The notes beneath the pieces are model-generated. The model was not told the DNA's origin. It saw nothing but the letters and a program-made list of their open reading frames with translations, and did not search any database. This document shows, one piece after another, positions 47,600 through 58,438 of a stretch of DNA of 64,000 bases. Made by a program: the position numbers and the translations under genes. The stretch is from the NCBI GenBank assembly GCA_010093485.1, contig MU001494.1, positions 1,209,937 through 1,273,936 of the forward strand, given 5' to 3'. Source of the DNA: Karstenula rhodostoma CBS 690.94. Taxonomy: Eukaryota > Ascomycota > Dothideomycetes > Pleosporales > Didymosphaeriaceae. Position 1 is the first letter of the stretch. Every line of letters starts with the position of its first letter.

Positions 47600-50500
47600 A
47601 TACTAACTAATTATTACTATTTAGACCTATTAGGTCTAATTTAGCTATAATACTATAGTATTATTTTAAGTTTATTAATACTACTATAAGCGAGGATTAT
47701 AAAGTACTTATAGACTATAATAAATATAATCTATATATAGATTTTAAAAAAAGAAAATAACCTCTTTATTTCTTTATATATAATCTTTTAGTATTAGAAT
47801 TTAAAATACTTTAGAAGTATATAAAGGAGTATTTTATAAGAGAATAAATATACTACTTTAAATTACCTATAGGGGTACTAATCCTCTTTATAAAGAAGAA
47901 AAATAGTAGTCTTTATCTTTATATTAATTATAAAGGGCTTAATAAGGTTATAATTAAAAACTATAAATTACTATCTTTAATTATAGAGTTACTTAATTAG
48001 CTTAAGTAAGTAAAGATTTTTATAAAGCTTAACTTAAAAGAAGCCTACTATTAAGTCTATATTATAAAAGGAGATAAGTAAAAAACTACTTTTTATATAT
48101 ATTATAGCTATTTTAAATATTTAGTAATACCTTTTAGGCTTACTAATATACTAGTATAGTTCTAGAGACTTATTACCTAAATTCTAATAGGCCTAATTAA
48201 TATTAGCTATATTATATATTTAGATAATATCTTAATCTTCTTAGATAATAAGGAAAACTATAAGCGCTATATTAAGAAAATTCTTAAATACTTATATAAA
48301 GTAAAGCTATTTATTAACCTAAAGAAGTATAAATAATATACTATATATACTTTTCTCTAGTCTTAATAAGAACTATTCTTTTCGTCTATTAATAACTCTT
48401 TATTATTAGAATTCTTATATATTAGTGGGTATATACTAAGCCTATTTTAGCTAGCTTAGTATTATACCCTTTTTAGTTAGCCTATATATAGATATTAGGC
48501 GTGCCTTAGCCACTTTTTTAGTCCCTCTTTATTTATATATTAGTAAAGTATAACGCGCCTTTTTATCCCCCCTACTTTATTAAGTTACCCTACCTTATAG
48601 TGAATTTCTATAATATATAATATACTAGTATTATAGAGTACCTAGACTTTATTATTACTACTAAAGGCTTAATAATTAATTCTAATTATTTTAAAGTAAT
48701 CTAGTTTTAGCTATTACTAATTTATATATATAATATCTATATCTTTATTAGTTTTATAAACTATTATAGAAGATTTATTACTAATTTCTCTTACTTAGCT
48801 CTACTATTAACTACTTTAACTAAGAAAAATCTAGATAATACTAAATAAGGACTAATAATAAAAAGGGAGGAGAGTATAATACTAGACTTAAAATTAAAGG
48901 GTTATAAAGTATTCTAGAAGCTTAAGAATATATTTTTTATAGTATCTATCCTTATATACTATAAGAATAAAAAATAGATATATTTTAAAACTAATATTTT
49001 AGAAAGGGTAATTAATACTATTTATAGCTAACTTATTCTAGATAGGAATAGAAAGAGCTTATAGTAGCCTATTAACTTTTTTTTATAAAAGTTAAATATA
49101 GTATAGTATTATTATAATATATATATTAAAAAACTACTTATAATTATAAAAGTAGTTAAATACTAGTACTAGTATTTTTAGGGTTAATATTTTAAGGTCC
49201 TAATAGACTACTATAACCTATAATAGTTTATAGAGACTAAAATACTTATAGTATATTATATTTAGTCTTATTTAACCCTTTCTAAGTATAATTTTATTAT
49301 AATATATTAAACTAGATTAACTAATCTAGTAAATAGGCTATTTTATTACTTAAATTATATACTTATAGCTTAAAAACTAATATATAAGAATACTAAAGTT
49401 TTTATTAAACTACTTATTAAGGTATTATTTAAGTAAAATATTAATAAGGTATTTATCTTAGTAGTTACTACTTATATATATAGTAACTAAAAGTAGAATT
49501 AAGAGTTAGAAATTTAGATTTAATACTTTTATAAAATAGATAAGGAAACTCTAGATAAATTCCTACTATTTAAGAATTAAAAAGAGTTTAAAGTAAAAAA
49601 TTTAGACTTATTAGATAATAATAAGGATAAGTAGGTATAAGGTAATCTAAATTAATTTTACTTAAAATAGTCTAGCCCTATATAGCTTAAAATATCCCTA
49701 TAGTAAATAAGTATAATTAAAAGCTACTATAATAGTCTACTTTCTAGATACTTTAGTATATCTTATATTTTAGAATATATATAGTAAAAGTATTACTAAA
49801 CTAGAATAACTAAGAATATATCTAACTATATCTATAACTATAAATACTACTAGGAAGTAAATTTAAAAAAGTATAAGCTATATAGCTTTCTTAGGTCTCT
49901 ATCTATTCTAAATTAATTATAATAATATATTATAATAAATTTTATTACTAATCTACCTCTAAGTTACTTTACTAGGCTTATATATAATATAATCTTAGTT
50001 ATTATTAACTATTTTTTAAAAATAACTTATTATATACCTATAAGGATAGACTAAAATAGTACTAATCTAGTTTAGACTTAAATTTATAAAGTTATTAAAC
50101 TCTATAGAAATCTAGAAATTATACTATTAAATAGAAGTTTAGTAATAAAATTAAAATATTAAGATATTTTTTACTACTATTTAAACTTTTAGTATATTTT
50201 AATATTAGCTTTCTACCTATAGATAAATAGGTATACTAAGTAATAAAACTAGATACTAGAATAGTATTTTTAAATTTTTTATTCTTTAAAGTAGGATAAT
50301 TAGGCTATATAGATTTCTTTAGTAAAGTTTATATATAATAATAGTAAATATATATCTACTAAATATACTTCCTATTAAATTTATTTTATATATAACCTAT
50401 CTAATTCTAATTAGCCTAAATAGCTACTAGGTAATAGTAAAAGTTCTAAAGAATTTATAATTACCTTAAAACTCCTTTAGATTTATATAAATATATAGTA

Positions 50501-50854
50501 AAAGCTAGAAACTATTTAGAAGTACTAAAAAGTTTTTTAGAATAAAAAGAGACTTAAGTTAGAACTAAAAGTAAGTAATAAGGTATAAGTATTAAATTAG
50601 TATATAAAATTAATAAAACTAAGTAAAAAACTAGATTAGAAGTTTCTAGAACCTAAAATAGTTAAGGAATATATTAGCTTACTACTAACTACTTACTAAA
50701 TTAATTTACTATAGCTTAGTAAGGTTTATTTAATATTTTATCTATCCTTATTAGAGCTATACTAACTCTATATAAATAATCTATATCTATAAAATTTAAT
50801 TAAAAATACTTTATACTATTTTAGAGATAATATCTATAATATTAACTAAATAAT
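47600..50854 (+). pseudogene. RIP-degraded Gy2 pol (RT, RNase H, integrase)
   Basis: Continuation of the plus-strand Gy2 after the Gy1 insertion. The reverse transcriptase, about 47790-48330, is well recognisable: fingers motif YLDNILIFL at 48217-48243 and upstream FIKLNLKEAYYQ. RNase H follows at about 48640-49350. The integrase core begins INFITNLPLS at about 49934-49966 (family DFITDLPxS) and continues to about 50450. The segment before the chromodomain is at 50650-50854. A 273-bp family B copy is nested at 48344-48616. It is inverted and homologous to 28263-32830. Confidence 0.9.
48344..48616 (+). mobile_element. Family B copy, 273 bp, TSD ATAATATACTA
   Basis: Begins TATATACTTTTCTCTAGTC, as at 36868. 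The (TA) tail ends the insert. Direct repeats ATAATATACTA lie at 48333-48343 and 48617-48627. The Gy2 reading continues across it, and the empty site is at about 32089-32112 in the inverted copy. Confidence 0.93.
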
Positions 50855-50865
50855 TAATAGGTAAT

Positions 50866-52123
50866 CTAGTCTAGATTCTAATCCAGGCCTATAGAACTAT
50901 ATAGTATACTTATAATAGAAGAGAGCTTTTTATCCTTCTTTAATACTTATTTTATATATTTTTATACTTTTTTTTTATTATTAGTATAATACTAACTAAT
51001 AGTTATTTAATACTAACTCTCCTTACCTATACTTACTAATATTCTTAACTTTTACTTATAGCTTATAACTTATAGCTTAGTATATTACCCTATTACTATT
51101 ACTATTACTATTAATACTACTCGCCTATTATTACTATTAATATTACCTACCTATTATTACTATTAATATTATTTATCTATTATTACTATTAATATTATCT
51201 ACCTATTATTACTATTAATATTACCTACTACTTTCTTATATATCCTATAAAACTACTACTACCTACTTTATATTTATTAACTATATAGGTTATTCTAACT
51301 TAATTATAATTACCTTTACTATAAAGTCTAGCTTTTTTTAACTCTTAAAAACTATTATAATTAGCTCTTACTACTTACTAGTAAAGTTCCTATTCCTAGT
51401 TAATTATTATAGAGGTAATTCTAGTAAGCCCTAGATTAGTAATACTATATATATATATATATATATAAGAAACTTACTAATAGACTCTATAATTATATAG
51501 TTTATAGCTATAACTTATAGTATTTATATACTAAATTAATTATTATACTAATAGAGGTTAACTTACTAGATAATATATTAGATCTTATAATATATATAAT
51601 TAAATATATTTAGGTTACTAATAGGCTTACTACTAGTATATACTATATTATATTTATTACTAAGAATTAGTTACTTATTATTATTAGCTATTTTAATAGA
51701 GTAGGATATAGTATAGGTTTTTTCCTATAAGAGCTAGTCTTTATATATAATACTATAAGTTACTTATTACTAGTAGGTAACCTCTCTTTTATATTCTTTT
51801 TTAAATTATAATATCTTTAATATTTTATAACTTCTCTATAATTAGTAGGGTATATTAGGTATTAGTAAATAAGAAGTATATTATTCTATTAGTATTATAT
51901 AGTATTATAGTATTATAGCGTCGCTATATTATATAATATATATAGGTAGGTTAATATTTAATTAATTAAGTCTAGTACTATAGATACCTTTCTTTTTTTC
52001 TTATTATAAATAGTACTATCCTTTAGAGCTATTTAATAGAACTATATAGTACCTCTAGATATTTCCTTATTACTAGGTAGTTATAATAGTAACTTTATAT
52101 TAAAAAAAAAAAAAAAAAAAAAA
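50866..52123 (+). mobile_element. Family A, full length, TSD TAATAGGTAAT
   Basis: 1,258 bp: 5' palindrome (CTAGATTCTAATCCAGG) near 50866-50890, four to five 26-bp tandem units at 51116-51225, poly(A) at 52102-52123. Direct repeats TAATAGGTAAT lie at 50855-50865 and 52124-52134. The empty site is at about 28337-28362 in the other Gy2 copy. It splits the Gy2 chromodomain from its integrase. Confidence 0.94.
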
Positions 52124-52134
52124 TAATAGGTAAT

Positions 52135-52231
52135 AAAGAGTAAATAGATAATAAAAATATTTAATTAAATAGTTAGAATATAATAATAAAGAGAACTCTT
52201 AGAAACTAAATATTTTAATAAGTAGTAATAT
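52135..52231 (+). pseudogene. Gy2 chromodomain fragment
   Basis: The frame at 52156-52212 reads KYLIK*LEYNNKENS*KLN, the chromodomain signature YLVKWxGYxxxxNTWEP with both Trp as stops. It is isolated between two family A insertions. It continues briefly after 53529. Confidence 0.82.
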
Positions 52232-53517
52232 TAGTCTAGATTCTAATCTAGGCCTATAGAACTATATAGTATACTTATAATAGAAGAGAGCTTTTTATCC
52301 TTTTTTAATATTTATTTTATATATTTTTTTACTTTTTTAATTATTAGTATAATACTAACTAATAGTTATTTAATACTAACTCTCCTTACTTATACTTATT
52401 AATATATTTAATACTTATTTATAACTTATAGCTTATAGCTTAGTATATTACCTTATTATTATTACTATTATTATTAATACTATCTATCTATTATTACTAT
52501 TAATATTACCTATTTATTATTATTATTAATATTACCTACTATTTCTTATTTTATCTACTATAGGGTATCTACTATTATATTTATATTTATTAACTATATA
52601 AGTTACTCTAACTTAATTATAATTACTTTTACTATAAAGTCTAGCTCCTTTTAACTTTTAAGAACTATTATAATTAGCTCTTACTACTTACTAGTAAAGT
52701 ATATATTTCTAATTAATTACTATAGAGGTAATTTTATTCTAGATTAATAATATTATATTAGTAATACTATATATATATATATAAGAAACTTACTAATAGA
52801 CTTTATAATTATATAGTCTATAGCTATAACTTATAGTATTTATATACTAAGTTAATTATACTAATAGAGGTTAACTTACTAGAGAATATACTTAACCTTA
52901 TAGAAGTCTTTTAATAGGCTTAGTTTTAAGTAATAGGTAAAATTAGTACTACTATAGGTATATATAAAGTTATATTTATTACTAATAATTAGTTACTTAT
53001 TATTAGTTATTTTAATAGAGTAGGATATAGTATAGGTCTCTTCCTATAAGAGCTAGCCTTTATATATAATATTATAAGTTACTTACTATTAGTAGGTAAT
53101 CTCTTTTTTATATTTTTTTTTAAATTATAATATTATTAATATATAATACCCTTAATATTTTATAATATCTTTAATATTTTATAACTTCTTTATAATTATA
53201 TATTAGGTATTAGTAAATAAGGAGTATACTACCTTACTAGTATTATATAGTATTATAGTATTATAATATTATAGTATTATAGTATTATAGTATTATAGTA
53301 TTATAGTATTATAGTATAGTATTATATATTATAATATTATATAATATTTATATAGGTTAATACTTAGTTAATTAAGTCTAGTACTATAGATACCCTTTTC
53401 TTTTATTATAAATAGTACTATCTTTTAGAGCCTTTTAATAGATTTATATAGTATCTCTAGATATTTCCTTATTACTAGATAGTTATAATAGTAGCTTTAT
53501 ATTAAAAAAAAAAAAAA
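52232..53517 (+). mobile_element. Family A, full length, TSD AGTAGTAATAT
   Basis: 1,286 bp with the 5' palindrome at the left and poly(A) at 53503-53517. Direct repeats AGTAGTAATAT lie at 52221-52231 and 53518-53528. An 8-bp TAGTATTA microsatellite is expanded here (about 53243-53325, around ten units) compared with two to four in other A copies. Confidence 0.94.
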
Positions 53518-53528
53518 AGTAGTAATAT

Positions 53529-56204
53529 ATTTAAAAAAGTATTAGAAGAAATTAAAAATTTCTCTAAGAAAATCTATATTAATAATTAAACTATAAACTA
53601 AGTAAGATTAAGAATAACCTCTAAAGAAAAGGGGAAGTAAATAAAAATAAAGTCCTTTTTAGCCCTATTTAGATCTAGTTAGTCTAAATTAATCCTTTTT
53701 AATTAGTTCTAGTACTAATAGAGTATATTATTTAAAAAATAAATATATATAATCTATAATAGGGCTATTTACCCTTTTATTTTTTTAAAGTCCTTATATA
53801 TCTCCTACTAGAAGTTTAGTAATAGATAATACCTTACTAGGTAAATATATTTTAGTAAGGGATAAGTTATAAAAAACCTCTAAATATAAAATTTTTCTAT
53901 CTATTAAAAATAAGTTATAGGAGAATAAAAAAATATAGAATAACTAGTTTTATTTATATTATCTACCTTTAAAGGAAGGATAATAGGACTAATTTAAACT
54001 ACTTTATACTAAATAATACCTACTAGTGCTAAGTATATAGGAGTAGGTATTATCTTTATAAAAATTATAGTAAGAGACTAAAGAAAACTAGTATAAAGAC
54101 TATAAAAAGGAATTAACTAAAAGAATTACTATATACTTATTATATTTTTACTATACTAAATTTATTTTTAGGCTATTAGGCCTAAATAGAGTTTAATAGT
54201 AATAAGTAGGGCTAATTAAACCTTTTTATACTAGTCTTTACTAGTAAGGATCTTTTTAGTCTTAGTAATATTAGTATATACCTAATACTAGTTTAGCTCT
54301 ATCTAAGTAATATTATATTTAATTTTAAAATAATAATAGATATAATAGTATATATTTAACTTTTTAAATAACTTCTTAATAATTTATTTATAAGTATTAG
54401 AGTAATACTTATCTTTTCTAGTAATATAAGTATAGAGATTACTCTTATAAATTAGGGAATATCTATTTATAACCTTTTTAAACTTAGTTTCTAACTTTAT
54501 TTTATAGATATCTTTTATAGAATATAGTAGAGTAACTAGAATATAAACTAATAAGTTCTAAATAGACTAGATAGTACTAGTTAGAACTTAGTAAAACTTT
54601 TTAAAGTTAGTTAGTATATTCTAGTAAATCTCTCTAAAAACCTATACTAGTTAGTATCTAATAAGTCTAATTTAAGACTTTTTAATTCTAAAGGAATATA
54701 TTATCTTTTTTAAGGAGTTACTAGTATTAAAAAAATAATAAGTATTATAAATTTTCTTTTTATAATATACTTTATTATTAGAATAATTCTACTTATACTT
54801 AGTAATACTAAATTATATATAATAATTAGTTAGGAATATAGCTCTATTATAAAGTTAGAAAAATTTAGTATAACTATCTTTTTTAATAGTAGTTTAAGTA
54901 TATTTAGCTAAGTTAGTTAGTAAGTTAATTAGAACTTTCTTAGCCTTAGTATAATTATAGATATCTAATAAGTATCTATACTAGTTATAAAGATTTTAAT
55001 ACTTATTATTATTATAAATAATAGTTAGCTAGGCCTTAGATATATTATAAAAGTTAATATTTATATTATCTATAATTATAACCTATATATCCTTATAGTA
55101 TAGAGGCTTATTAGTTATAAGAATAATTAATATTATTTAATTAAACTAGATATAGGCCTTATATACCTACTTAAATATATCCTTTTTTACTAGAATAAAC
55201 TAAAATCTATTAGGTCTAAAAAAGGTTAGTTTATATTAGATAGAGCTAAATAGTACCTATTAGGTTAAAACTATTAAAAAAAAAATATATTAAATAGTAA
55301 TTTTTCTAGTTCTTTATAAAGTAGTACTTATAAGCTATCTAGTATTTATTTCCTACCTAATTAGTATAATAGAACTTTAGCTAGTTAGTACTAAAAGTTA
55401 AGAAATAATAAATTAGAAATAGAGTTTCTATATCTATTTTATTCTCTATCTCTTTAACTATATATATTATATAGCCTATATATATTAAAAAAATATTATT
55501 AGTCTTATTATTTATATAAGCTATAGTATATATAGTAAGGAAAGATATAATTAAATAGGTTCTAGTATAGTCTAATAGTACTAGATAAGTCTAGATAATA
55601 TTAGATAAAGTTAAATATTATTAAAAAAAATTAAGTATTAAAGATTATTATTAATAGAAGCTAATAGGGATTAGAATAGTCCTACTTATACTAATTAGTA
55701 CTAGGTAGTATTATTTAAAGCCTAATTAATTAGAAAATACTTATAGTAAATAAAAACTTATAGATACTATAGCTCTATAAGTAGCTAGGTAAAAGAGTCT
55801 ATAAGTATTAGCTTAGCTAAGTAGTAATAAAATAATAAAGTTAGTAAAATTTACCTAATTAAAAAGTATAGACTATCTAATTAGGTTTATTTTACTAATA
55901 TATAATATTTCTAATAGGGTAGTTATATTAAAATCTATAATTTATTATATTATATAGTCTATTAGTATAGGCCTATATACACGCTAAGTAATAAATATAA
56001 GTAAAAATTAGTTATAACCTTAGTAACTTAAATATAAAATAAATATATTACTACCTATTAATATTATATAACTAAAAGGTTAAATCTAAGTCTATTAATA
56101 TTTATTTATATCTAAATAATTTTATTTAGCTTTACTAGGTTCTAATAGACCTATAAAATATACTATTAATAAAACTTAATACCTTTAAGATAAAAATACT
56201 CTTT
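53529..56204. other. Gy2 3' internal region of unknown content
   Basis: Between the chromodomain (ends about 53600) and the polypurine tract lie about 2.6 kb with no recognised Gypsy domain. On the minus strand a stretch around 54400-54720 (frame containing PLELKSLKLDLLDTN) has fewer stops than its neighbours. However, in DNA where every stop is TAA/TAG this is weak evidence. It may be a downstream or antisense extra gene, or another nested element whose ends are not visible. Confidence 0.45.
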
Positions 56205-56216
56205 AAAAGAGGAAAA
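56205..56216 (+). promoter_or_regulatory. Gy2 polypurine tract
   Basis: AAAAGAGGAAAA is directly followed by the 3' LTR start TATTATAACTAGAGG. This fixes the Gy2 orientation and identifies the 169-bp repeat as its LTR. Confidence 0.85.
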
Positions 56217-56385
56217 TATTATAACTAGAGGTATTTTATACCTAACTAGAAAAGTTATATAATAATAAGGGGTATATAGTTATAAATACTAATAGAGGGA
56301 TCTAGTAATAATTTATCTATTTAATACTATACCCTTTACCTACCTCTAAAGTTAAAGCTATATTACTTATACTAGAATTCTAATA
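56217..56385 (+). repeat. Gy2 3' LTR (169 bp)
   Basis: Same length and ends as 37619-37787. The 5 bp beyond (AGAAT, 56386-56390) match 37460-37464. Together they define one Gy2 insertion spanning 37465-56385 and interrupted by five later insertions. Confidence 0.9.
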
Positions 56386-56548
56386 AGAATAAAAAGGTAT
56401 ATTATACTTTACTAATATATAAATAAAAAAAAATTAAAAAAGTAACTAATACTTACTTAGTATCTATATATAAACTAACTAAAAAGTATATAGTATTAAG
56501 TTAATTAAAATAGACTTAGTATATATCTACTAATATATAAGATTATAT
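56386..56548 (-). mobile_element. Family B copy, right part, split by Gy2
   Basis: AGAATAAAAAGGTATATTATAC ... ATATATCTACTAATATATAA completes the B copy begun at 37415. It is heavily RIP-mutated. Its 5' end is truncated near AAGATTA. Confidence 0.8.
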
Positions 56549-56711
56549 ATATTAGTATTATAAAGAATTATAAAAGTTTATTTATATATATTTATATATA
56601 TTTAATATATCTATATATATATTATAAAAGGTTTTTACCTTACTAGTATATATAAATAGCTAGTATAGGCCTATATATATTTATATATAATTATATACCT
56701 TTAGTATTTAA
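56549..56711 (-). mobile_element. Family M right-end fragment, fully RIP-converted
   Basis: TATTATAAAAGG followed by TTTTTACCTTACTAGTATAT and TAGCTAGTATAGGCCTATAT matches the reverse of 62500-62616. All TGCGCA-type motifs have become TATATA. Confidence 0.7.
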
Positions 56712-56757
56712 TATATATATAATTACTATAAAAATAAATAAATTAATAAAGTAAAAG
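56712..56757 (-). mobile_element. Family B 3'-end fragment
   Basis: ATATAATTACTATAAAAATA ... TTAATAAAGTAAAAGGAG is the terminal ~45 bp of B. It is truncated by the following A fragment. Confidence 0.65.
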
Positions 56758-56762
56758 GAGTA

Positions 56763-57041
56763 TTGGCGAATAAGGAGTATACTACCCCACTAGTATTATA
56801 TAGTATTATAGTATTATAGTATTATAGTATTATAGTACTATAATATTACTATATTATATAATATATATAGGTAGGTTAATATTTAGTTAATTAAGTCTAG
56901 TACTATAGGCGCCCTTCTCTTTTATTATAAATAGTACTATCCTTTAGAGCCTTTTAATAGATTTATATAGTACCTCTAGATATTTCCTTATTACTATATA
57001 GTTATAATAGTAGCTTTATATTAAAAAAAATAAAAAAAAAA
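56763..57041 (+). mobile_element. Family A 3' fragment
   Basis: GCGAATAAGGAGTATACTAC to a T-interrupted poly(A) at 57022-57041. About 280 bp. No flanking duplication was found. Confidence 0.8.
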
Positions 57042-57645
57042 TAGGCTACTATAAGTTTTTTTTATCTCTATTTAGAACTAGTTAGCTATAAATAGTACTA
57101 ATTATCCCTTTTAAAATATTAGTTTTAAAATATATCTATCTTCTATTCTTATAGTGTATAAAAATAGATATTATAAAAAATATATTCTTAAACTTCTAGA
57201 ATAGTTTATAATCCTTTAATTTTAAATTTAGTATTATACTCTCTTTCTTTTTTATTATTAGTTCCTATTTAGCGCTATTTAGATCTTTTTTAGTTAAAAT
57301 AGTTAAAGGTAAAACTAAGTAAGGAAAATTAGTAATAAACCTTCTATAATAGTTTATAAAGTTAATAAAAATATAGATATTATATATATAAGTTAATATT
57401 AGCTAAAACTAGATTATATTAAAATAGTTAGAATTAATTATTAAGCCTTTAGTAGTACTAATAAAGCCTAAGTACTTAGTAATACTAGTATATTATTTAT
57501 ACTTCTTTAGATTAATAAATAGTTTTATTTTATATAAGTATTTAAGAACCTCCTTAATATAGTACTTATAATCTTCTTTATTATCTAAGAAAATTAAAAT
57601 ATTATCTAAGTATATAATAATATAGCTAATATTAACTAAGCCTAT
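57042..57645 (-). pseudogene. Gy2 RNase H/RT fragment
   Basis: Homologous to 30410-30770 plus 32000-32255, with the same strand and order and no A insertion between. It carries YLDNILIF at about 57585-57612. Both ends are cut by family A copies. It is a third Gy2 copy represented by 0.6 kb only. Confidence 0.82.
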
Positions 57646-58364
57646 AGTCTAGATCCTAATCCAGGCCTATAGGACTATATAGTATACTTATAATAGGAGA
57701 GAGCTTTTTATTCTTTTTTAATATTTATTTTATATATTTTTATACTTTTTTAATTATTAGCGTAATACTAACTATTATTTAATACTAACTCTCCTTACCC
57801 GCGCTTACTAATATCCTTAACTTTTATCTATAGCTTATAGCTTATAGCTTATAGCTCGCTCTATTACTATTACTATTACTATTAATACTACCTACCTATT
57901 ATTACTATTAATATTACCTACCTATTATTACTATTAATATTACTTACTACTTCCTTATATATTTTATAAAGCTATTACTACCTACTCTATATTTATTAAC
58001 TATATAGGTTATTCTAACTTAATTATAATTACCTTTACTATAAAGTCTAGCTCCTTTTAACCCTTAAAAACTATTATAATTAGCTTTTACTACTTACTAG
58101 TAAAGTCCCTATTCCTAGTTAACTACTATAGAGGTAATTCTAGTAAGCCCTAGATTAGTAATACTATATATATATATATATATAAGAAACTTACTAATAG
58201 ACTTTATAATTATATAGTTTATAGCTATAACTTATAGTATTTATATACTAGGTTAATTATACTAATAGAGGTTAACTTACTAGAGAATATACTTAACTTT
58301 ATAGAGGTCTATATTATTTAGATTTACACTATATATAGAATTAGTATTACTAGTATATATAAAG
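57646..58364 (+). mobile_element. Family A, 5' half, cut by gap
   Basis: 5' palindrome (TCTAGATCCTAATCCAGGCC) at 57646-57668, then 26-bp units at 57885-57955, continuing to the N gap. It keeps CCCGCGCTTAC and GCTCGCTC. Confidence 0.85.
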
Positions 58365-58374
58365 NNNNNNNNNN
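58365..58374. other. Assembly gap (10 N)
   Basis: Ten N between family A and family B sequence. By comparison with 24015-24278, a good part of a B copy may be missing here. Confidence 0.99.
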
Positions 58375-58438
58375 ACGCCTTTTTATCCCCCCTACTTTAT
58401 TAAGTTACCCTACCTTATAGTAAATCTCTATAATATAT
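58375..58438 (+). mobile_element. Family B 3' end
   Basis: ACGCCTTTTTATCCCCCC ... CTCTATAATATAT. It joins family M at the same base as the B copy at 24015, so the two arose by duplication of one composite. Confidence 0.85.

Noticed and set aside
54400..54720. Antisense gene inside Gy2
   Set aside because: One minus-strand frame looks relatively open, but my hand translation was not stable across the region and no homology was recognised. It is kept only as an open question about the 2.6-kb segment.
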